This document shows positions 28,027 to 37,368 of a DNA stretch of 64,000 nt, in pieces. The notes below the pieces were generated by a model. It was given only the letters and a program-made list of their open reading frames with translations, was not told where the DNA came from and searched no databases. Each line of letters begins with the position of its first letter. Position 1 is the first letter of the stretch. The translations under genes were made by a program, and so were the position numbers. Source of the stretch: Planctomycetota bacterium (GTDB lineage: Bacteria > Planctomycetota > UBA1135 > GCA-002748355); assembly GCA_020638795.1 (NCBI GenBank), contig JACKHW010000006.1:186001-250000 (forward strand). Reading direction: 5' to 3'.

Positions 28027-29549
28027 GATCTGGGACCGCGATACCCTCGACACTCGTAGATTTCAGCATCGAACAACGAAATCCCGAGGCGACGGACCTC
28101 GACGTGATCGACGCGACGAACCTCGTCGAAGCATTCCGACGCGCGCTCGACCATCCCACTTCGGTGATTCGGCCTCGGCACGACGAAGATCGCATCCTGA
28201 CCGATCCGGCTCGCGGGATTCGTCCAATGATCGAACTGCAACGCTTGGATTCCGAGGACGTTCTGTGCGAGCACGGGCTCGCCTCGATCTCGCGCCGACG
28301 CCTCTCGATGATGCCCGGAACTCGACCAAAGCATCGAGAGACTCCGACTGAGTTGCGCTGCATCCCGATAGTCCGGACCGAAGAAGAACACGTTGCCTTC
28401 GATTCCGTCCCGCTGATCGACGATCTCTTCCCACTCCTCCGCGCGCTGTGCGATCTCGTCCCAACCCGCCCACGACGTCCCTTTGCTCGATGGAACGAAC
28501 CAGAGCACCGGGCCCAGCAGGAGCAGAAGCGCAGTCGAGACGAGCGCGATGCGGCCACGCGCGAACCACCGATCCGGTGCTGTGACCGAAGCCCGCCGGT
28601 CGACCCAGATCGACAATCCGAGCACGAGGATCGCGATTGCCGGTGCGAGCCAATTCATCTTGACCTGGATCCAGAACGACATGACGCCGAAGTAGGCGGG
28701 CAGCGGTAGACCGAACGCCGCGATCCAAGACAGCCTGTGATCACGAACCTCGGATCGTGCCGGTCGAGACTTCAGGATCCAAGACCTCAAGAACCACGGT
28801 ACGGCGACGATCGAGGCGATCGCGACCGCCGGGTGGATCATCAAGACCTGACCTATGACGAGCTGCTGGAACCACTTGAGCCCGAAGTGCGCTTTGGAAA
28901 AGCGTCCGTCTGTCTGGAAGCGAAACGACTCGAAGTCGTTCTGAACGTTCCAAAGAACGACCGGCAAGAACACGATCGCGGCGACGATTACGCCCAAGCA
29001 GGGACCCGGGCGCAGCAGTTGCTTGCGCATCATGGGGTCCGTCACGAGCACCATCGCGCCGCCGATCGCGAGGAACGCGGCGGTGTACTTGCTGAGCAGG
29101 GCCGCTCCCGCGCATGCACCCGCGACAACCCACCAGCGCAGAGCACCTGCACGCGCTCGATAGAGTGCATAGACCGTCGCGACCCAGAAGCAGATCAGCG
29201 GGGCGTCGGGATTCGCGAGAAAACGCCCCATCAAGAGCGCGGGCACGGACATCCCGAAGAGGAGCCAAGCGGTTCGGCCGATCGAGCCGACGCCGAATCG
29301 TCGTAGGAGCTGCAAGCCGACGAAAGCAACGAACACGCCGGACGCCCATGTGCCGACGCGCAATCCCAAGGCGCCGTCGCCGAACACCGACGTCCCGATC
29401 CAGATCAGCCACGCGACCATCGGCGGGTGATCGAAATAGGAAAGCGCCGGGTGTTGTGCGTAGTTCCAGTAATAGGCCTCTTGGGAGAACACCGGCATCG
29501 CGATGCTCAGCCAGAGCGTCAATACACCACCGAGGAGCAGCAAGGCCAT
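28023..29549 (-). CDS. GT39-type polytopic glycosyltransferase (ArnT-like)
   Basis: A 508-residue membrane protein with about ten to twelve transmembrane helices. After TM1 comes the family signature SQEAYYWNYAQHP ... YFDHPPMVAWL, the acidic-loop motif of dolichyl/polyprenyl-phosphate-sugar glycosyltransferases (PMT, ArnT, GT39/GT83). The helices are followed by a soluble C-terminal domain of about 120 residues outside the membrane. It should transfer a sugar from a polyprenyl-phosphate donor to lipid A or a protein. The start is uncertain: the ATG at 29549 gives a short cytoplasmic N-terminus, and an in-frame TTG at 29618 would add 23 residues. It overlaps the PagL-like gene by four bases. 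Confidence 0.85.
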   Translation of the reverse strand: MALLLLGGVLTLWLSIAMPVFSQEAYYWNYAQHPALSYFDHPPMVAWLIWIGTSVFGDGALGLRVGTWASGVFVAFVGLQLLRRFGVGSIGRTAWLLFGMSVPALLMGRFLANPDAPLICFWVATVYALYRARAGALRWWVVAGACAGAALLSKYTAAFLAIGGAMVLVTDPMMRKQLLRPGPCLGVIVAAIVFLPVVLWNVQNDFESFRFQTDGRFSKAHFGLKWFQQLVIGQVLMIHPAVAIASIVAVPWFLRSWILKSRPARSEVRDHRLSWIAAFGLPLPAYFGVMSFWIQVKMNWLAPAIAILVLGLSIWVDRRASVTAPDRWFARGRIALVSTALLLLLGPVLWFVPSSKGTSWAGWDEIAQRAEEWEEIVDQRDGIEGNVFFFGPDYRDAAQLSRSLSMLWSSSGHHREASARDRGEPVLAQNVLGIQALQFDHWTNPASRIGQDAIFVVPRPNHRSGMVERASECFDEVRRVDHVEVRRLGISLFDAEIYECRGYRGPRS

Positions 29550-29873
29550 CTCGTGATCGATGCGCGATCTGGCGCAGAGGTAGCGAAGGGACAGGACAGG
29601 AACGATGATCGCCTCCAAGCGTGATGGAACCGAAGGTGGTCACACCACGTGGCACTTTTCGCCGAACGGCGGCATCACGTCCACACGTCTACGCGATGTC
29701 ACCGCAAAAGAACGACCGAAACGCGGGAGCAGCGCCTCGATCGTGTAAGAAAGTCAAACCCGGCGCCGTGTTTCGGAAGAACGGACACACGAAGCGCGGA
29801 GAACGACACGAACCGTAGACGCGGAGGCTGAGTCTCCACTGAGTCGTCGCGACCCCGCACACCTCGAACGCAG
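29550..29873. other. Intergenic stretch without a recognisable gene
   Basis: Between the glycosyltransferase start and the end of the antiporter gene. The first 70 bases may code if the upstream TTG start is used, and GCTACCTCT at 29584-29576 (minus strand) could be its -10 region. The rest holds short open frames with no protein-like character and no clear terminator. Confidence 0.4.
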
Positions 29874-31655
29874 TCAGCTCAAATAGACGAGATGCGATCC
29901 GACGGGTGGCTCCGCCGTTGGCGAGACGAGGTGCAATCGCTCGTCCCTGACGTAGAACATCGCGATCGCATCCGGGTTCTTCACGCGGAAGTCCTCGATG
30001 TCGAACTCCTCCTTCAACTGGGTCACTTTGAACGTGTTGCCCTTCCAGTAGCGACTCGTGATCGCTCGGAACGTCCCCGCTTCGCCCCACGGGGTTCGAC
30101 CACTCATGTCCGCTTTGGTCGAATCCGTCCCCGACGGCGTCAACTGGAATACCGCTTCCCTTCCGAGCTCGCGAGCGAATCGGAGGCAGGTCAACGCGTT
30201 GTAGTTGTCGTCCTCCGTCGCACCGAAGACCCAAGACACGCGCTCCATCGGCAGATCCATCGTGACCTCTTCCGACATCACGTCGGCAAAGTGCACCTCG
30301 ACACCTTCCTGGCGTGCTCGCGAAACACGTCGAAAGCGCGTGTCCGCGATCACGACACTCGCGCCTGCTTTTTCGAGCGCTCGAGCGAGTGCGACGACCC
30401 ACGTCGAAGCGCCTACGATGAGGATGCCGCGCCCTTCCTTCGCCGCGAGCCCGAGACGCTGCGCGAGTGGCCGGATCGACAATCCGTGGAACAGAACCGT
30501 GAAGAGGATCACGCCGAACACGATCGGCACGAGCAACGGACCGTCGTCGTAGCCGGCACTCGCGAGCTTCGGCCCGAAGCTCGCGGCGACCGCGGCGGCG
30601 ACGACCCCACGCGGCGCGATCCAACCGACGAAGAGCATCTCGTTCTTGGAGACTCCGGTTCCCCATAGTCCGGCGAACGCGACGAGCGGCCGGATCAAGA
30701 ACAGGATGACGCCGATCAGAACGAGCTTGGAACCGACGAGCTGCTCGAGCACTTCGATCCGGAGATTGGAGGCGAGCACGATGAAGAGCGTCGAAACGAG
30801 CAGCGTCGTGATCTGCTCCTTGAAGTGACGGATGTCTTCGACGCTGTGATTCTCGACGTTGGCGAGCACGAGCCCCATCACCGTCACGGCGAGCAAGCCC
30901 ATTTCGTGATGAATGGCCTCGCATGCGACGAACACGACGAGCACCGACGCCAAGATCACCGGCGACTTGAGGTTCTCGACGATCATTCCTCGGTCGAGCG
31001 CCTTCCCGAGTCCGAGTGCCGCGAGGTAGCCGATGATGGCGCTGACGGCAGCTGTCCACGCGAATCCGAAGATCACACCCAAGGCATTCGCGTCGCCTTC
31101 ACCCCCCGACGCGAGCGCGATCGCCAGTTCGAGCACCAGCAGAGCGAGGATGGCGCCGAACGGGTCGTTGACGATCCCTTCCCACTTGAGCATCGTCGCG
31201 GGGCGCGTGGAGATGCGTGCCGCACGCAGCATCGGCAGGATGACCGTCGGTCCCGTGACGACCAAGATCGCACCGAGCGTCGCCGCCGTCGCCCACGACA
31301 AGTTCGCGATGTAGACCGCTGCCAGCGTCGTCGCGACGAAGCCGACCACGAGCCCCGAGACGATCAATCGCCAAACCGCACCGCCGTGACGACGTGCTTC
31401 GGCGAACTTGAGCGACATGCCACCCTCGAAGAGCACGACCGCAACCGACAGACTCACGAGCGGCCGCAGCAGATCTCCGAAGATCGATTGTGGATCGATC
31501 GCGATCGGCAAGCCGAAGTGCCTGGCCACCGGTCCGAGGAAAAGCCCTGCGAGGAGTAGCAAGAGCAACGCTGGGAATCGCATGCGGGATGCCAACCACT
31601 GCGCTGCAACTCCTGTGGCAACGATTCCGACGAGCACGTAGAGGAGGGATTCCAA
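29874..31655 (-). CDS. CPA1-type cation/proton antiporter with TrkA-N-like domain
   Basis: A 593-residue membrane protein starting at TTG. About twelve transmembrane helices cover residues 1-400, with the antiporter core motif GIVNDPFGA carrying the ion-binding Asp. The C-terminal cytoplasmic part (about 405-593) begins with a Rossmann-like strand GRGILIVGAS and continues as a TrkA-N/RCK-like regulatory domain. It should exchange Na+ or K+ for H+ in pH and ion homeostasis. A TATTAT -10 element lies 9 bases before the start. Cation specificity cannot be decided from the sequence. Confidence 0.88.
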   Translation of the reverse strand: MESLLYVLVGIVATGVAAQWLASRMRFPALLLLLLAGLFLGPVARHFGLPIAIDPQSIFGDLLRPLVSLSVAVVLFEGGMSLKFAEARRHGGAVWRLIVSGLVVGFVATTLAAVYIANLSWATAATLGAILVVTGPTVILPMLRAARISTRPATMLKWEGIVNDPFGAILALLVLELAIALASGGEGDANALGVIFGFAWTAAVSAIIGYLAALGLGKALDRGMIVENLKSPVILASVLVVFVACEAIHHEMGLLAVTVMGLVLANVENHSVEDIRHFKEQITTLLVSTLFIVLASNLRIEVLEQLVGSKLVLIGVILFLIRPLVAFAGLWGTGVSKNEMLFVGWIAPRGVVAAAVAASFGPKLASAGYDDGPLLVPIVFGVILFTVLFHGLSIRPLAQRLGLAAKEGRGILIVGASTWVVALARALEKAGASVVIADTRFRRVSRARQEGVEVHFADVMSEEVTMDLPMERVSWVFGATEDDNYNALTCLRFARELGREAVFQLTPSGTDSTKADMSGRTPWGEAGTFRAITSRYWKGNTFKVTQLKEEFDIEDFRVKNPDAIAMFYVRDERLHLVSPTAEPPVGSHLVYLS

Positions 31656-31664
31656 GACGTCGGG

Positions 31665-31670
31665 ATAATA
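31665..31670 (-). promoter_or_regulatory. Putative -10 element (TATTAT) of the antiporter gene
   Basis: TATTAT, 9 bases before the TTG start, is the best match to the sigma-70 -10 consensus in the window and predicts a leader of at most two or three bases. Confidence 0.45.
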
Positions 31671-31723
31671 GGTCGGGACGCTAGAGGGGGCGACAGTGCC
31701 TAGTGTCCCTTAACCGGCGCCGC

Positions 31724-31729
31724 TATCCT
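31724..31729 (+). promoter_or_regulatory. Putative -10 element (TATCCT) of the thioesterase gene
   Basis: GCTATCCT ends 7 bases before the GTG start at 31737, so transcription should begin at the start codon. No Shine-Dalgarno sequence is present. Confidence 0.4.
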
Positions 31730-31736
31730 CACCGCG

Positions 31737-32144
31737 GTGAACGATCGACCGCCGCCCATTGCGGAACGCTTCCGCGTGCGATCCTACGAGTTGGATTCGC
31801 TCGGCCACCTCAACAACGCAGTGTGGTTCTCCTGGCTCGAAGAAGCGACCTTTGCCGCGCTGGGTCGCAAAGGCATTCCGTTCGAGTCGTTCGTGGATCG
31901 CGGCTGGATACCGGTCGTCGTACACGCGAGTCTCGACTTCCGGCGAGAGTTACGTGCAGGTGACGAAGCGCTCGTCGAAGGCCGCGTCCTCGGCTTCGGA
32001 CGAACGAGCGTGCGCCTTGGCTATCGCATCACCCGCTTGCGCGACGAGAGTGTCGCCGCGACGGGCGAACGCGTCTGGGTCATCCTCGGTGATGCGCGTG
32101 AGAAGATCCCGGTCCCGAGAGAGTTGGTCGACGCACTGGCTTGA
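31737..32144 (+). CDS. 4HBT-family acyl-CoA thioesterase (hotdog fold)
   Basis: A 135-residue single hotdog-domain protein. The N-terminal motif ELDSLGHLNNAVWFSWLEEA is the classic thioesterase signature (catalytic Asp before GH, then NN and the long helix). It would hydrolyse acyl-CoA or acyl-ACP thioesters in the cytoplasm, as YbgC/FadM-type enzymes do. Substrate unknown. It starts at GTG and is convergent with the following lipoprotein gene, with 12 bases between. Confidence 0.88.
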   Translation: MNDRPPPIAERFRVRSYELDSLGHLNNAVWFSWLEEATFAALGRKGIPFESFVDRGWIPVVVHASLDFRRELRAGDEALVEGRVLGFGRTSVRLGYRITRLRDESVAATGERVWVILGDAREKIPVPRELVDALA

Positions 32145-32156
32145 AGCGCCGAGGGA

Positions 32157-32717
32157 TCAGCGCGTGCGGACGATGACCGTGTCTTCGACGCGGTCGCGCA
32201 TGTTGCCGTCGAAGACTTGCTTGACCCACTGACCGCGCACGTTGCCGTTCTCGAAGCTCGCGACGAGTGCTTCCTTTCCGAGGATGGGGATCGCTCCACC
32301 CGCGAGCCCGAACGTCGCGCCGGCACCACCGACGGTGTTCCAGTAGTCATGGAGTACGCGGCTGATCTTGTAGTAACCCTTGTCGTAGTCGCGCTCGTCC
32401 GATCGATAGTGGAACTTGATCGCGACGAACGCGCCAAGATCGTCGAAGTAGATCTTCGCGGTCTGCGTATCGCCCGCGCGTGCATCGTCGGTGTAGGTAT
32501 CACAGCGTCCGGGCATCGCGATGTCCTCACCACCGCGGCTGCCATCGATCTCGTGGAGGTCGACGTCCTTGGTGGTTTTCGAAAGCCCTTTCTCCGTGAA
32601 GAGAGCTTCGAGCCGTCCGGCATCGCCGAGCGAGCCTGGCGAGCTGACTCCGAAGTTCTCTCGTGTGCACGAGCCAAGAAGGGTCGTGAGCGTGACGAAC
32701 AGTGCGAGGCGAATCAT
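32157..32717 (-). CDS. Lipoprotein of unknown function
   Basis: A 186-residue protein with a short lipoprotein signal peptide (lipobox LLGSC, Cys about 17). The start is supported by AAGGA a few bases upstream. The mature part is mixed alpha/beta with a central AKIYFDDLGAFVAIKFHYRS strand pair and a Gly-rich stretch near residues 130-150. No family is recognised and no catalytic motif is seen. It is probably membrane-anchored in the periplasm. Confidence 0.7.
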   Translation of the reverse strand: MIRLALFVTLTTLLGSCTRENFGVSSPGSLGDAGRLEALFTEKGLSKTTKDVDLHEIDGSRGGEDIAMPGRCDTYTDDARAGDTQTAKIYFDDLGAFVAIKFHYRSDERDYDKGYYKISRVLHDYWNTVGGAGATFGLAGGAIPILGKEALVASFENGNVRGQWVKQVFDGNMRDRVEDTVIVRTR

Positions 32718-32762
32718 GGTCCTTCTTCGACCACGACTCCGACGCGGCTTGAAGACGCGCTC

Positions 32763-33581
32763 TCAGCCCCCTGCAGCGAGGCGCTCCTCGATCTTCGCGA
32801 TCGTGCTCGGGGCATGCCCCGCGTAGTGGTTGTTGGCGAAGACGAAGACGTCCCCGTGCTGTCGCATCGCCGTGATCCAACGCACCCAGATCGAGATCCG
32901 CCAACTCTGGTCGATGACTTCGCGGCCCCACTTCTTCGTCACGCGTTCGATCCCCTTGCGATCGCCGAGCAAGCGCAGGTACGAGAAGCCACCCGGCCGA
33001 TGCTCGCTTGCCTCCATGCGTCGCAGCATGTCCTCGGGATCGGGCATCCACGGATGATCGATCGTCGCGAGCGCGACTCCATGGCTCATGAGCAGGGCGT
33101 AGAGTTCGTCGCGCAAGAACGCCTTGTTCCGCACTTCCACCACGACACGCCTCGCCGGGCCAGCAAGCTCTCGGTGGCGTGCGAGGAAAGGATCGAGCCG
33201 CCGCACCATTTCCCCTGCGTCGACTCCACTGTCACGGCGGAAGTACGGAAACTGGAGCAACGACGGACCGAGCCGCGGACCGAGTCGATCGAATCGTTCG
33301 ACGAAGACGCGATGCGTCTCGTCGCAATCGACGAGAAATCGTTCGTGGCTGATCTCTTGCGGAAACTTGGGACAGATCAAGAAGGACTCGCTCGAACGCT
33401 CCGCCCAGGTCGCGATCGAGGACTCACTCGGAACACCGTAGAAGCTGCTGTCGAGTTCGACCGCGGAGAACCGCTGCACGTAGCGCGCGAACATGTCTCC
33501 ACGCTTGGTTCCATCGGGGTAGAACGGCCCGACCCAATCGGGGTAGGACCAGCCTGCAGTACCGAGGTGAAGCGCGTTCAT
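32763..33581 (-). CDS. DUF72 (YecE-like) protein
   Basis: A 272-residue protein of the DUF72 family, a TIM-barrel-like fold of unknown activity. Diagnostic blocks are the N-terminal LGTAGWSYPDWVGPFYP, then VELDSSFYGVPS, FLICPKFP, LLQFPYFRR and the C-terminal FVFANNHYAGHAP. Length is typical for the family. No operon partner is evident; the lipoprotein gene follows 45 bases downstream on the same strand. Confidence 0.92.
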   Translation of the reverse strand: MNALHLGTAGWSYPDWVGPFYPDGTKRGDMFARYVQRFSAVELDSSFYGVPSESSIATWAERSSESFLICPKFPQEISHERFLVDCDETHRVFVERFDRLGPRLGPSLLQFPYFRRDSGVDAGEMVRRLDPFLARHRELAGPARRVVVEVRNKAFLRDELYALLMSHGVALATIDHPWMPDPEDMLRRMEASEHRPGGFSYLRLLGDRKGIERVTKKWGREVIDQSWRISIWVRWITAMRQHGDVFVFANNHYAGHAPSTIAKIEERLAAGG

Positions 33582-33641
33582 CGCAAACCGAGCAGAAGTC
33601 GTTCGTGCTGCATCCGCACTGCTCAGCAGAGCGCAGTGCCG

Positions 33642-36600
33642 TCAGCGACAGAGCAGGATGCGGTTCCCGAACACGATGTCGGTCATGCCGTTGCCGTCGA
33701 GATCCGCAGTCGCGAACGTACGCGGTACCGTCTGGCCGATCCAGCGCCCTCCGAAGACGTAGGCGAGACCGAGCGCTCCGCGATCCTGATTCCGGAACAG
33801 CGTGAGCACCGGACGGATCGATGTTCCTTCGACGAGCTGACTCACGACGAGGAGGTCGCGCAGACCATCGCCGTTCATGTCGACCGCTTCCATTCCGATA
33901 GGGTCGCCGGGAAACGCGAGTAGCGAACCGCCGAGTTGCACCAGCTGCCCCTCGAGACCCGTACCCGTCCAACGAAGTCGGTTGAACCAGACCCGAACCC
34001 CACGCGCATCGGGAGCCAGCACCGCGACATCGTCCCGGCCGTCTTCGTCGAGATCCACGAGGCGCGGCGACTGCGAGAACGTCGTCGATGCGAGCGTCAG
34101 GGCAGGCATCGCGATGAACACGTCTTCACCAGAGGTCGAATCCAGCGTCAGCGAAGCAAAGTGCACCCGATCGCCGGTGTCGTAGGCGACCTCGAGCCCC
34201 GGCCTCGAGCTGTCGTGACCCGTCATGTTGCCGGTGTCGATCGCGAGGGCCGCAGAATCGAGCACGAGCGCCTTCGAGGGTTCGACGAAGGGGAACTCGT
34301 CGGCCGCGACGTCCTTGCCGCGGAAGAACGCGAGCCGGACCTCGCTGCGCTCTCCGACCGGCTTGGACCGCAACAGGACCACGAGATCGTGCTCGTCGTC
34401 GCCATTCGGGTCGACCACGAGTACCTGCGAGCGATCGTCGAGTTCGAGGCTCGATCCACCCGAGCCGAAGAGACGACGCACATCACCGCTCTCGAGCGTG
34501 ACTTTCGTCGACGGGTCGAACACGCGAATCCTGCCGTCGCGCGTCAACCATGCGAACCGAGAACCGGCAGCGTTCGGCAGCGCGACGAGCGTGCTCGACA
34601 GAATCGACGTCATGCTGAGCGGCTGATCGAAACCGAAGGGCGGCTCGAACGCGCCCGGCGCCGAGAAATACGCAGCAGACAGTCCGCGGTCGTCGAACCA
34701 CGCGACGTCGTCCGCGACCCGATCCCCGTCGAAGTCACCGATGACGATTCGCTGCGGGTCCGCAGCGGTCGGGAGCCGCGGCACACGGGAGTGCAACCGG
34801 CCTCCGGAGACGATGAACGTCGAAACGACAGGCTGACGAGACGTGCCGTAGTAGTCGTCGTGCTGGACGAGCAGGGCATCGCGAACGATCGATCCCATGC
34901 GCATCTCGCTGCGCACGATCGCATTCGTCCCTCGAAGCAGTTCTCCGTCGGTCTCGCCACTCGTCAGGATCACAGGGCGACCCGTCCCGAACTCGAACGC
35001 GTGCAGTGGAGCACCGAGGCCGGCATTGCTGCTCGTGCAGACGAGTTCGTCATTGCCGTCATCGTCGAGATCGAGGCGCTCGTGGAACTCGAACACGGGC
35101 GAAGAGCCGACGACCAAAGTCGTCGTGCTCGCGACCGGATCGAACCCATTGCCACGGTTGACGAGGAGCCCCAGCCATGCGCTCGTTGCCGAACTCGATC
35201 GCAAGACCTCGGCACCGACGACGAGGTGACGCCGCGTCGTCGCAGCGAGCCGCGCACGCACTGAGGTCAGGATCGTCGGTGCCGTCTGCGTGAGTGCGGC
35301 GTCCGTCCCCCAGCGAACCCTCTCGGTGCGTACGAAACCGCCATTGCCATTTCCGTAGTGAATCACGACGTCGCGGTAGACCGTGTGCTCGTCGTACGCG
35401 ACGTCGAGCGATCCATCGCCGTCCAGGTCCGCAACATGGAGTCGCGTTCGCTTGGTGCCGGCGGTTCCGAAGTCGGTTCGCAGCGGCACACGATCCGACA
35501 AGCGCGACCATAGCTCGATCGGTGGCTTCGCCGGATCGACGCGCAGGATCACGACGTCGGGTGAGCCATCACCATCGAAATCTCCTTCCGCCGCGTCTGC
35601 CACATCGCCATCGGTCGCGAACTCGACCGGCCCCCTATCGACTTTGCGGAATGGCTCGAGAATCGATCCGCTGGACACGACTCCCGCCATCAGCGCATGG
35701 TTCGCGAAACCGTTGATCGTGCTCCCCGCGACGGCGAACAGATCGTCGGGATCGGTTCCGTCGAACGGACCCGACAACAAACGACGCGCATCCCGCACAC
35801 CGGTGGACACGGTCGCGATTTCGCGAAAGAGCCCCGAGCCCTGGTTGCGGAGTAACGTAACCCGCCCCGTGCCCTGCGCATCGGTCCGCATCGCGATCGC
35901 GTCTTCGCCGTACGGACTCGACTCGCGGTAATTCCCGGACGTCAGATGCGTGACCGAGGCGGACACATCGCTCACGAACGGTCCGAGCTGAGGGTCCGAC
36001 CGCGCGAAACGCACGCCGATCGGGTTCTCTTCGAGTCGGGACACGTACTCGATCTCCCCGTTGTCGCCGAGAAGCTGCGTCAGGACGACGGCGCCGTTTC
36101 CGGGCAACCCGTCCGGTGACTCCGGCATGCGAAAGACGATCCCCTGCTCGGTCGACTCGTCGCGGAAGATCGCTTCGGACTTGACGTCCGTCGTCGCCCC
36201 GCGCTTCTCGATCGAGAGCGAGACACGATCGAAGAGATACTCGAATCGCTCCTCGTGCTGCGCCGGTACGAGACCGCGTCCCACCAGTCGTGCCTGCACG
36301 CCGCCTTCGACCGGTAGCGATGCCGGTCCCACGGCTCGAAGCGACGGCACGTACAGCACACGCGGCAGGTCGAGCGCCTTCTTGCCTCCGAGCGTGTCGA
36401 GGGCGACACCCGATTCCGGACCGCGCAACAGAACCCGTGCGATCCCTGGAAAACTGGCCGCCGGCGCAACGCCGTCGATCAGCGAAATACCGGTGGTCGC
36501 GTCCCGTTCGTAGGACTTACCCAGAGCAGCCACGCGCCGTTGCGCATCGAGGTTGAACTCACCGCCGACGAGACGAGGGGCCTGGTAGTTGCGCTGAAGC

Positions 36601-37253
36601 ACGGACAGTTCGACGTTGGCTGCTTCGCTGGTCGCCGCGAGGATCTTGTTCGCCGTCAGTCGCAGCCGGCTCGTGCCATCGACCGACACGACGATCGCGC
36701 CGCCGAGCTGATTGCCACCCTTGGCGATGACTTCGCCCGGCTCGACGAAACGCACGGTCGTTGGTGGAGCAATGTCGATGCCGTCCGCCTCGGCATGTAA
36801 ATACGCATCGACGCTCCGATCCGGGACTACGAGCAACGCACGCACGAGGTTGATGTCGACGAACGCCCGAAACGTCGTCGTGCGGGTCACCGGATCGACA
36901 CTCGTGAATGCAGCCCTCGTCCGACTCGCCGTGCGGGTCAACCCGATGGTGTCCGCAGCAATGCTGATCGTCGGCTCGGCCTCCTGCGACAGGACGTAGC
37001 CCGGGATCCGCAGGGTCACGAGGACGGACAGAGGCGGCAGCCAGTCCTCGATCAGCGGGATCGCTTGCCGATCGACGAGGATCTGCGGGGGCTGGACCTG
37101 GCCCGTATTGGTCCCGGATCGATCCCGACTCGCGAGGATTCCGCCGATGACACCGCTTCCACAGGAAGACAACGACGCGAACCCCACCGCCGTCGCGATC
37201 AACGCGACAGCGGCACGCGACACGGCCCTGCGTGAGCTGCTTCGGTCCTTCAT
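33642..37253 (-). CDS. Very large FG-GAP/VCBS-repeat lipoprotein
   Basis: A 1203-residue exported protein. The start is at the ATG giving a lipoprotein signal with lipobox SLSSC. The N-terminal third is beta-rich, including an IPT/TIG-like section near residues 310-460. The rest has FG-GAP/VCBS repeats with calcium-loop-like motifs such as DFDGDGSPDV, DLDGDGSLDV, DLDDDGNDEL, DFDGDRVADD, DLDEDGRDDV, DMNGDGLRDL and DLDGNGMTDI. These repeats typically form beta-propellers in surface adhesins or integrin-like proteins and may bind Ca2+. It is probably anchored in the outer membrane. It is divergent from the topoisomerase VI B gene. Confidence 0.88.
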   Translation of the reverse strand: MKDRSSSRRAVSRAAVALIATAVGFASLSSCGSGVIGGILASRDRSGTNTGQVQPPQILVDRQAIPLIEDWLPPLSVLVTLRIPGYVLSQEAEPTISIAADTIGLTRTASRTRAAFTSVDPVTRTTTFRAFVDINLVRALLVVPDRSVDAYLHAEADGIDIAPPTTVRFVEPGEVIAKGGNQLGGAIVVSVDGTSRLRLTANKILAATSEAANVELSVLQRNYQAPRLVGGEFNLDAQRRVAALGKSYERDATTGISLIDGVAPAASFPGIARVLLRGPESGVALDTLGGKKALDLPRVLYVPSLRAVGPASLPVEGGVQARLVGRGLVPAQHEERFEYLFDRVSLSIEKRGATTDVKSEAIFRDESTEQGIVFRMPESPDGLPGNGAVVLTQLLGDNGEIEYVSRLEENPIGVRFARSDPQLGPFVSDVSASVTHLTSGNYRESSPYGEDAIAMRTDAQGTGRVTLLRNQGSGLFREIATVSTGVRDARRLLSGPFDGTDPDDLFAVAGSTINGFANHALMAGVVSSGSILEPFRKVDRGPVEFATDGDVADAAEGDFDGDGSPDVVILRVDPAKPPIELWSRLSDRVPLRTDFGTAGTKRTRLHVADLDGDGSLDVAYDEHTVYRDVVIHYGNGNGGFVRTERVRWGTDAALTQTAPTILTSVRARLAATTRRHLVVGAEVLRSSSATSAWLGLLVNRGNGFDPVASTTTLVVGSSPVFEFHERLDLDDDGNDELVCTSSNAGLGAPLHAFEFGTGRPVILTSGETDGELLRGTNAIVRSEMRMGSIVRDALLVQHDDYYGTSRQPVVSTFIVSGGRLHSRVPRLPTAADPQRIVIGDFDGDRVADDVAWFDDRGLSAAYFSAPGAFEPPFGFDQPLSMTSILSSTLVALPNAAGSRFAWLTRDGRIRVFDPSTKVTLESGDVRRLFGSGGSSLELDDRSQVLVVDPNGDDEHDLVVLLRSKPVGERSEVRLAFFRGKDVAADEFPFVEPSKALVLDSAALAIDTGNMTGHDSSRPGLEVAYDTGDRVHFASLTLDSTSGEDVFIAMPALTLASTTFSQSPRLVDLDEDGRDDVAVLAPDARGVRVWFNRLRWTGTGLEGQLVQLGGSLLAFPGDPIGMEAVDMNGDGLRDLLVVSQLVEGTSIRPVLTLFRNQDRGALGLAYVFGGRWIGQTVPRTFATADLDGNGMTDIVFGNRILLCR

Positions 37254-37368
37254 CGGTAGTCCCCCGTCCGAGTCTACCTCGCACACGAAGTCGCGGCAGG
37301 AGCGGCAGTCTTGCGACCGCGCGATGCCATCCGCAAGATGCACACGAGGACCAACGGAGCGGGAGATC

